Under the pieces are notes generated by a model that ran no database searches, was not told the origin of the DNA, and worked only from the letters and a program-made list of their open reading frames with translations. The position numbers were made by a program, and so were the translations under genes. From Allacma fusca (lineage: Eukaryota > Arthropoda > Collembola > Symphypleona > Sminthuridae): a DNA stretch of 64,000 nucleotides. The DNA lies in the NCBI GenBank assembly GCA_947179485.1, contig OX359246.1, positions 49,455,632-49,519,631 of the forward strand, written 5' to 3'. This document shows, piece by piece, positions 56,189 through 64,000 of the stretch (the first letter of the stretch is position 1; each line of letters opens with the position of its first letter).

Positions 56189-56242
56189 GTATGTACTTAC
56201 AAGGTAATACTTTCAGATGGTACACGTGGAGTCAAACAAAGC

Positions 56243-57016
56243 ATCGCCACATTGCTCATATCGGAAATATCGCTATCGCCAAAAACAGTTTTGGCGATGT
56301 ATCGCATATCGCCGATATATCGCCAAGTTTATGCCCCATTCAATATCAATCAAGTTATCCCATGCAAACACCATTTCTTTTTAAAATATTTGTAAATGTA
56401 ACAGATCGGTAAAGATTAATGCGAATATTTTGAGTACTTTCCTTACAATAGTTGCACTTTGCTTTCAAACAATCTTTTCGTCTCAAAAAATAATTTCAAG
56501 CAACAGCCCATCGCCCTGCCCTTCCACTGTATTCAATACATTTACTGTTGTGAATACTTTGTCCATATTTGTGGCCTGAATATTTTTTGGTTGAATTAGT
56601 TTTTTAGTTTTATTCATTTTAAACGAATATTAAAAGGACTACTTAAAAGTTTAAATATAATCTGCTCACCGTTAATACGGAATACCTGCTACCCACCATA
56701 TGAATAATGTAAGAATGAGGATTGATGTAGTAAGTAATAGTGTAGGTATGCTCAAAGGTTGCATTAAATGGTCGCAAAGAAATATGCATGGTACGAAACT
56801 TTAATATTACCACCGAGTTTTTACCACTTTTTAAAGCGTATGTAATTATTACATTCACAGTTTCGCACAAAAGTTGTGAGCTATTTAACCGTAGTAATTG
56901 AGCGATAAGCCGATATTATCGATAAACTTGGCGAGATTTGTCGCCTTAAATATCGCCACTCGTTGTGGCGATATTTTCGATATATGGTGTCGCCATATCG
57001 CCATTTGCCATCACTA
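56243..57016 (-). mobile_element. GGCGATAT-family element, inverted second copy, one end truncated
   Basis: A near-exact complement of 55404-56188 from ATCGCCACATTGC to TTTGCCATCACTA. Only the outermost bases of its left end are lost. It lies 54 bp from the first copy, so the pair forms a large inverted repeat. Confidence 0.85.
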
Positions 57017-57523
57017 GTACTCATGTAGTGTGTTTCAAAACTCATGTAACTCGAGTGCATTTTGCCCCGTTCACCTAGGACTAGTCACCAAAGTTTCAAA
57101 ATTTAAAACGATACCTGTCTTTTCAAAAAAAGTTAATGTTAAATCCCATAAGGATTTTGAGTTTTTGAAAGTCGGCGAAATGTTTAGTTTGACTATTTCA
57201 ATGAAATTCAAGTTTTTACGTACACATTTATATATCCCCCAACAAAAATCCCCAAAAAGTAATGCCTCTGTCATGGCGCATCTGCATGTATGGTGTCGAT
57301 GTGATATATTCACTCCATATTTAATCACTTGGATTTAATCATTTGGAAATTTTTGTCGCAGAATCTTATCTAGATAATCTAGATCTAGGATAGAATATAG
57401 GCCCAGATCTGGGGTGCAAAATAAAATGAGAAATGTAGGCACGGATATAGACTAGGGCTCAAAATAAATATAGGCTAGGATGAGAATCTAGGTAGGGTCT
57501 CCAAATTGCTTCTCGGGGTTAGG
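57017..57523. repeat. Spacer with CTAGATCTAGG words
   Basis: 57017-57355 holds no gene I can support. 57360-57520 is a CTAGGATAGAATATAGGCC-type array, the left part of the CTAGG family that reappears at 58505-58690. Confidence 0.5.
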
Positions 57524-57531
57524 GAATATAG

Positions 57532-58122
57532 CAGACATGTCCAAATGAAATAGCCTTCCTTCAAACCTTCGAAGGCAATTTTTTGAAAAAACGCATTCCT
57601 TCACCCTTCTATTAAAGGAAGCCTTCAAAATATTTTGCCTTTCTTCAGCCCTACTTTACTTATTAATTTAATGCCTCCAGCCTTCAGCCTTCAAAAAATA
57701 TCAGCCTTCCTTCCTATTCAGCCTTCATAACACGAAATACCATAGAAATGCATTTAAACAACCCTTTTGCAGGTAAAACATCTAAAAATCAGCGATACAA
57801 TTTACTCAATTGAGTTGAGTCTCATTGTGCATATAACTATACATTTGTGCATTTGTAGTGTTTTTAGTGCACTCTCATTGTTGTATTTGTAACTATCTAT
57901 TGTCGTTCATTGCATGCGTGAAGCCTTCTAAGTAGCAGAAGGCTACTTTATATACTTCCTTCCTTCACCTTCCGTTTTCTGTTAATACTAGGAAGCCTTC
58001 CTTCAGCCTTCCCGAATTAATACAGCCATCCCGCCTTCCCTTCCCAACTCTCTGGAAAATTGATATTCCGCCTTCAATGAAGCCTTCATTGAAGGCTAGC
58101 CTTCGAAGGCTGGACATGTCTG
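57532..58122. mobile_element. hAT-like element, second CCTTCGAAGG family with CAGACATGTCC ends
   Basis: The ends CAGACATGTCC and GGACATGTCTG are flanked by GAATATAG (57524-57531) and GAATAAAG (58123-58130), an 8-bp duplication with one mismatch. Its arms use the same GCCTTCCTTC/GAAGGC word as the CAGAGATGCGCA family, but its ends and centre differ. Confidence 0.85.
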
Positions 58123-58206
58123 GAATAAAGGCTAGGCTTCCTGAAACAACCCACACCTAGAACGCATATAGGTAAGCCGGTGTGTAAATATGTTCCGCTC
58201 GTAATA

Positions 58207-58392
58207 CAGTCAAACCTCTTTATAGTCACATCGCAGGGTACCGCATATAAAAGTTGACTATAGAGAACGTTGACTACTGAGTAGCGAATTATTTAACATT
58301 ACAGTATACGTGAGAATCGCTGGGGCCAAATTACTTTATGACTGTAGAGAGAAGTTGCTTATAGCGGTAGTGACTATAAAGAGGTTTGACTG
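58207..58392. mobile_element. Short Tc1/mariner (pogo/Tigger-like) MITE
   Basis: The ends CAGTCAAACCTCTTTATAG and the matching complement are flanked by TA on both sides (58205-58206 and 58393-58394). CAGT starts and TA duplications fit pogo/Tigger-type MITEs. 186 bp, no ORF. Confidence 0.85.
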
Positions 58393-58399
58393 TAGTTAT

Positions 58400-59247
58400 G
58401 TATCATGTGCACTTTGTTACTACACGGGTAGTAAATATACACATTGGAAAGTATTAATAATGTATACATAATTATCCAGGGGTTTAGGGGAAAGTAATGT
58501 CTTCTAGGCTAGGACAAGTTCTAGGCAGGCGGTCCCTTACTCTAATAGCCTATATAGGATTACAAGCAGGCACTTTCCGCCACCAGCCTTGAGGGACATT
58601 GGCATAAATCTTAAATTGAAATTCTGGGCCTATAAGGGGGCCTCAGAAGATTTTAATATTATAGGCAGGATATAGGCTAGGGTAATGAAAAGGCCCACCT
58701 TTGACGTGAGTACTAAAACATATGGTATGCTTTGTTTGACTCCACGTGTACCATCTAAAAGTCTTAACTTGTGTATGTACGTCTGTACTTCTGTCTGCGG
58801 GCACGATGAGTCAACAACTTGTTTAAGATTTTGTTGAAACTTGGTACACATGGTCTGCGGGAATAAAGCTTGGATGAATGCGTAGATGAACTTGATCTAC
58901 CGTGTCGAAGTTACCCAGATTTTTACTTATAACTTTAGAATCAGTTTCTAGATTTTGTTGAAACTTGGTATACAAAGTCTCCGTGGATAACGCTTAGATA
59001 TAAATGAGCTTCATTGGTCAGACTGATTTGGAGAATGTATGTATTTATTTAGCACTTATTGACATATATTTTAATAGTACATACATCGAAATATCATGCC
59101 AATTTTACTTTAATCATATACAGCTATACTGTTTCCATCTCCTTTACTAGTGAGTCTTATTCCGGATCTCATCGGTTTACGTACCCGTGTGACTGAGTGC
59201 GATTAGTGGGACCATATGTCCATCCCCTGCAGCCCTACATGTATCTG
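58400..59247. repeat. Spacer with CTAGG words and a GTTGAAACTTGGTA repeat
   Basis: 58505-58690 is a CTAGGCTAGG-type array. A short piece (58730-58764, TTTGACTCCACGTGTACCAT) matches the complement of the spacer at 56208-56242. TTTTGTTGAAACTTGGTA occurs twice (58831 and 58953). No gene is seen. Confidence 0.5.
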
Positions 59248-59255
59248 GTACATGC

Positions 59256-59805
59256 CAGAGATGCGCAGCCTTCGAAGGCTAGCCTTCCAAGAAGGCTTCT
59301 TTGAAGGCGGAAAGGTAACTTTCTTAACGTTGCAGAAGGAATGAAGGATGGAGATAATTTTTTCTGAAGGCTGAAGGAAGCCTTTACAAAAACTAGCAGT
59401 GAAGGATTGTGAAGGAAGGCTTCCTAAATATTAGCCCTCCAAGGCCGTGAAGGCTTCCAGGTACACGAAATATCTATAACGTGAAAGCATAGCATATGCA
59501 ACGACGTTTTGCTGCTAGCGCAACAATGCAGCCAATTCGTGAATTGACAATGTGTGCCGCTATCTTCACTTCACTGAATCCTGCTGGTGCAAAACGTTTT
59601 TAAGCGGGTTGTAGTATACAATTGAAGGAATGCTATTTTTAGAAGAAGGCTGAAGGCAAAAATGAGCATATTTATTTTGGAAGGAAGGGTGAAGGAAGGC
59701 AGATTTTTTAGAGGACTTCATTCTAGGACATGTTGAGGGGGAAATTTTGATTGAATTTTCGCCTTCGAAGGCTTGAAGGAAGGCTGTTTCCTTTGCGCAT
59801 CTCTG
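59256..59805. mobile_element. hAT-like element, CCTTCGAAGG family, complete reference copy
   Basis: The ends CAGAGATGCGCA and TGCGCATCTCTG are flanked by a perfect 8-bp duplication GTACATGC (59248-59255 and 59806-59813). Both arms are GAAGGCTGAAGGAAGGC words; the unique centre is 59430-59610. It is the best-preserved of three copies. Confidence 0.94.
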
Positions 59806-60721
59806 GTACATGCACATTTCTCATATAGCTAAGTGTAAAGACAGATAGAAAATACCCACGAAGATATGCAGTGGGAGCTGGAGTCGAAGCCGACTCCTCT
59901 GCAGACATACTACACCACCGAGAAGCCTGGACACCTCATAACTGGTTCCGAGTTACCCGGGAATTCTATAAACAGCAACAAGGTATCCGATTTTGTTTAA
60001 ACTTTCTATCACTGCTGCCCTAGTCTAGTCAGACTTGACTAGGAAAGTGTAGACTTGACTAGACTAGAAGCCAAAATACAAGTAAAAGAATAGACTTGAC
60101 TAGACTACGCCTGGTGTTAATATTTTGAGACTTGACTAGAATAGACTAGGGCAACTTCCAAAAACACAGGACTTGACTAGACTTGACTTGCTTGACTTCA
60201 TGGAAAAGCTAGTCAAGTCACAATTACTTGAGGTTCCCTCAATTATTGAAATCAAAACTAGAAAGCCAGCATGGAATTCCAGTGTACACGAAACGCTCAT
60301 CGTCAGGGACGTTTAGTGTGCTTAGTATAAGATATCGTTTTGAAGGATCAAAACATATTGTTCCCTGAGACATGTGTTTAGGAAAAATCTAGTTTTTAGT
60401 TACAATTTATTCTTTAAAAAAGTTGCAAAAACTAACTACTTTATTGACTGACTATTGTTAGTTTTAAACTTTCCTACCTGGTATATAGGAATTTAACATG
60501 GGTTTTTATGGGTTACATTATATGGAATTTCCACTGGGACACACCAGGGAAACACATGGTCCAAGTTGTGGAATTCATTGTAGGCTGTACCATGTTATAA
60601 ATCCATTGTATCAGTTATTAACTCAACCGCAAAATGACAACGTTAAAGGGCACGTTATAAAGAGTGGTTCTTTGGTTTGGAGTGGGGTTTTGGACGAATG
60701 AAAGAAGTGCCAGCCATGTAA

Positions 60722-61763
60722 TTGGTATTAATTGAAGAAAAACTGGTGGTGACAATCATGTATGTTGTACATAGTATGTTTCAAATGCACCTGCAACGTA
60801 GGTGGTAGTAATTTTTCTGAAACAGGTGCTGACAACAAGGAATCACGCAGGTTCCACCAAGTATGTTTTGCCTCCATCAGAAACCAACTTGGTATTAATT
60901 TTTGAGAAACTGGTGCTGACAATAAGAAATCGCGCAGGTTTCACCAAGTATGTTTGGATTTCACCAGAACCAAACTTGGTAACAATTGAACCAAAACTTG
61001 GGTGGTGAATCCGAATTTGGGGAATTGGAAACAACCCATCGCCAGAGATCAGATTTTTGTAAATATCACTGGACGATCATTTCAGAATTTCCCTGCTGAA
61101 TTTTATATCCCTGCAGGGAGGTCCTGAACGATTTCATAAATCTTTGCTGAAAAAAGGTCAACGATTTTCAAAATCCCTGTTGGCAAAAATAATTTTGCTA
61201 CAAGACTTCAAATCCCCCAAACAATCGCCAAACAAATTTAAAAATCCCTGCCAAAATAAAGGTCAACGAATTTAAAAATCCCTGTTCGCGAAAAAGAATC
61301 CCTTCCCTATGAGATGTTTTCCTGAGACAGAAATATTTTTCCCTGGGAAGAATCTTCTCGTCTTTCCACAAAAATCCGATCTCTGCCCGTCGCTTCGAAC
61401 GTTCAGGTTAGGTTAGTTCGACTGAAAAGGAGTGACGGGGGTCATCGCACGACGACCCACAACAGTTGTCACATCTGTTGGTGAGCATACAAAGGAAATT
61501 GATATCATTTGATACAAGAACATTTTGTGGATATGTATCGTTGCCTAGTTTCTGATTCCTCATAGTCAGCACTAGTTTTTCTTCAAGTAATACCAACTTC
61601 TTGTTGGAATTAAAATACTTGGTGGTACTTATATGTTTTCTCATTGTTAGCACCTTATTTCCTTGAATTACTACCAACTATGTTGTCGGTGGGGTCCAAA
61701 TATACTTGGTTCACCTTAGGTGAATCCTCATTGTCAGCACTAGTTTGTAAAAATTAATACCAA
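60722..61763. mobile_element. TIR element with CCAACTTGGTA words, nested
   Basis: The ends TTGGTATTAATT and AATTAATACCAA are exact inverted repeats, extended with mismatches through ACTGGTG-TGACAAT. The arms contain several ACCAAGTATGTTT/AAACTTGGTA words in mirrored order. No clean target duplication. It is interrupted by 61043-61385. Confidence 0.65.
61043..61385. mobile_element. hAT-like element, AAAATCCCTG word family
   Basis: The ends CAGAGATCAGATTTTTGT and the complement of ACAAAAATCCGATCTCTG are flanked by CCCATCGC (61035-61042) and CCCGTCGC (61386-61393), an 8-bp duplication with one mismatch. Filled with AATCCCTGCCAAAA-type words. The relative at 48583-48806 shares both ends. Confidence 0.83.
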
Positions 61764-62675
61764 CTATACTCACGGTTCAGCAAGTGCCTAGTACATTGTA
61801 GTTTTCCTATACCTAACATAATCATACCAGGTATACATATATTCGGGGGTCTCTACCAGGAAGGAAAGTTTGCTGGGCGAAAATCTTGCTGAACACAATT
61901 TTTGTACTGACGTTGTGAACTACATGTGTTGTTTGTCATTTGTGCGTTATTGGATTAAAATAAACATGAGCTAGTTTTTTTTACATGTACACCCTAAAAT
62001 CTGAAATTTTTAAGCTCAACGAGACGTTATATTTCACTGGACAATTTTTTTAAACAATATTTTTTATATGTTGCTAATAAAAATGAAGGAACTTTTATAA
62101 AAAATACACTGTGACTAGGGGAATAGACTAGACTTGACTAGGGAACCAGCTGCAGATTCAAGACTAGGACTAGACTAGACTATTGCTGCTTAAACATACC
62201 GCTGACTTGACTAGACTTGACTAGTTGAGGCTCTAAACTTTAAAGAATAGACTAGACTTGACTAGGTAGCCTGGCGGCAGCAGTGCTTTCTATACTCAGT
62301 CTCATGTTTCAGCAAAGGTGAATGCGTTAAACTTTCCAGAACGTGAAAATAATGTCAAACACATTACGGTAACGTACTTCACAGTTTGTGGGGAAATTAT
62401 TGCAAAATTGGTTCGCTTACTTTCACAGCGCATGTACGTGACCCTCGTGTGTCTGTCCCTTTGTACACGTAGAGTGCGATCTTTTACGACAAAGAACCTT
62501 TCAAGATTGTAGGTCAAAAATTGGATTCATCAGTTAATAGCTTCAAACGTAGGATTTTTTACGTACCCTAAACGGCACGAGGTCAAGATTAAGGAAATAG
62601 TAAGGAGTGGGAATATGGGAAAAGGAATTGAATAAACTGTCGGAGCTCATTCCATATGGACAAATGGCTGCAAGG

Positions 62676-63291
62676 CAAAGCTGGGCACATATCCTACATT
62701 TATGCATAAATATACGCAGTTTTTTATGTATGTTTGCACATTTTCCGAATATTTGTATGCAATATATGTAGGCTGCATGTTTCTACTAAAAAACGTATGA
62801 TATATGTATGCTATGAATACTGTATGTACGAGTATGTATGTATAAAAGTCCGGGAGATTTAGGTATGTATGTACTATGTGTGTTCAGCGAGCTCCATCTG
62901 TATCTTCTTGGCACGGTCTGTCTATTGGTGTATCCATCCGCATTTGTTATTTCCTGCTGCAGTGCAAACGATTTCCACACGTTCTGACTGAAACCTGCAA
63001 AAACGAAACTAGAAATTAATAATTTTAAACTTAATTAATTAGCTATACACACGCCGAAGCAATGCTTCATTAGTTTTTATAAAGGTTCAGAAGGTTCAAC
63101 ATACACTTTTGTAGGCACGTGTACATATATTTATGCATACATTTATTTATATGCTGCTTATATGTATGATTAAATTTCTGGACAAATTTATGTATGCAAA
63201 ATGTATGCAAAATGTATGCAAAATGTATGCTCTTTGTAAACTATAAAATGTATGTATGATTTAGGATACGCAATTTTTTTGCCCAGCTTTG
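62676..63291. mobile_element. hAT-like element, TATGTATG word family
   Basis: The ends CAAAGCTGGGCA and GCCCAGCTTTG are flanked by a perfect 8-bp duplication CTGCAAGG (62668-62675 and 63292-63299). Arms are rich in ATGTATGC words, including four tandem AAAATGTATGC units (63190-63232). No ORF of note. Confidence 0.9.
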
Positions 63292-63299
63292 CTGCAAGG

Positions 63300-64000
63300 A
63301 CTTATTCGTACTTGAGGATGATGTAACCAGGCCTACCTTACAGATAGTGTCAAAGAGAAACACCGTAGACGTAAAGAAAATAAAGTAACGTTTTCTCCTT
63401 TCTTTAACTGGTTGAGGTTCACGCATGGCACTTATTAACTGCTTTTCCGACTGTTTCAATTACAACTTAACAGGCTACAAGAAATATTAGCTAAAACTAA
63501 TTAGTTCTGACTGTTCTTATAATTTTCTGTTCTCACTAACTTACTAACTATCCTCTTACTGATGATTTATTACAGGTTTTTTATATATAAAGCATAATTG
63601 TTTATGTTATCCAAACTGTTCGAGCATACATTCCATTGGTTTGACATCGTATTTCTGTGCCTCATTATTAACCTACATAGCTTGCAGTCAAAGGTGGGCA
63701 AAATAGTTTACCTCGCCTATATCCTACATATATTTTTAATACCCGAACCTGCCTTCAGTTTGCCTACATTAATGTCGCTAAAAAATATACCGACATATAT
63801 GGAAGGATTATTTGCAAGCCGGATCCCCTAGTTCACTGTATGACCAGTCATGTTCACTCTGAAATCATGCTCCGAATGACCCCGAACTAATTTTGGGATC
63901 CTCAGTAAAAGCCCAAGAGAGGCAAGGAGGTGATCTTGTGGATCCTCTGGTTTCAGTTTGAACTGAAATTACGACTATTGGGTTGGGAGACGATAACCTA
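63300..64000. other. Right end of the window, no supported feature
   Basis: AT-rich with no inverted ends or conserved ORF that I can recognise. The last 150 bases are more GC-rich and might enter another repeat or exon beyond the window. Confidence 0.5.

Larger units (their letters stand above)
60010..62285. mobile_element. hAT-like element, GACTTGACTAGA word family (2.3 kb), with nested elements
   Basis: It starts CACTGCTGCCC and ends GGCGGCAGCAGTG, and is flanked by a perfect 8-bp duplication CTTTCTAT (60002-60009 and 62286-62293). The arms at 60020-60230 and 62115-62270 are TAGACTTGACTAG words. The interior contains the elements at 60722-61763 and 61043-61385 and no transposase. Confidence 0.9.

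Overview
This is a repeat-dominated stretch of an invertebrate animal genome; I cannot place it more precisely. The evidence is small GT-AG introns (about 70-120 bp in one gene), a conserved metazoan-type DEAD-box helicase gene, and animal transposons of almost every class. I saw no prokaryotic operons, CRISPR arrays or RNA genes. Two 200-N assembly gaps occur (29955-30154 and 51371-51570).

Layout. 1.1-3.7 kb: a seven-exon Dbp5/DDX19-type RNA helicase on the + strand. 4.7-7.9 kb: a decayed non-LTR retrotransposon on the - strand. 9.2-18.2 kb: a young Ty3/Gypsy element with 445-bp LTRs differing at one noticed position, a 4-bp target duplication, gag (with a frame break), an intact long pol, and an extra third ORF ending at the 3' LTR. 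18.6-25.9 kb: a 7.3-kb internally deleted Polinton/Maverick with a 6-bp target duplication (TGTACT) and about 95-bp terminal inverted repeats. It carries capsid-type genes, a core-like protein, protease and integrase remnants, a small zinc-finger ORF, and a 540-residue protein made of two copies of a domain I do not recognise. No PolB or packaging ATPase is visible.

26-33.5 kb: hAT-like, piggyBac-like and Harbinger-like non-autonomous elements, plus a 39-bp minisatellite. 33.7-54.3 kb: one + strand gene of six exons (895 codons) with an RGG-rich N terminus and four tandem double-stranded-RNA-binding-like modules. Each module is split by a phase-0 intron at the same place, and two introns of about 8.7 kb are filled with nested transposons. 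54.3-64 kb: more nested hAT-like elements and one mariner/pogo-type MITE.

The most striking pattern is a set of at least twelve insertions with 8-bp (or 7/8) target duplications and hAT-like ends. The interior or subterminal DNA of each is a degenerate array of one short family-specific word, for example CCTTCGAAGG, CGGATAGGAT, GGGTACGGGTA, GAACCG or CGATATATCG. The second notable item is the 895-residue dsRBD-like gene, the third the Polinton derivative with its duplicated-domain protein.
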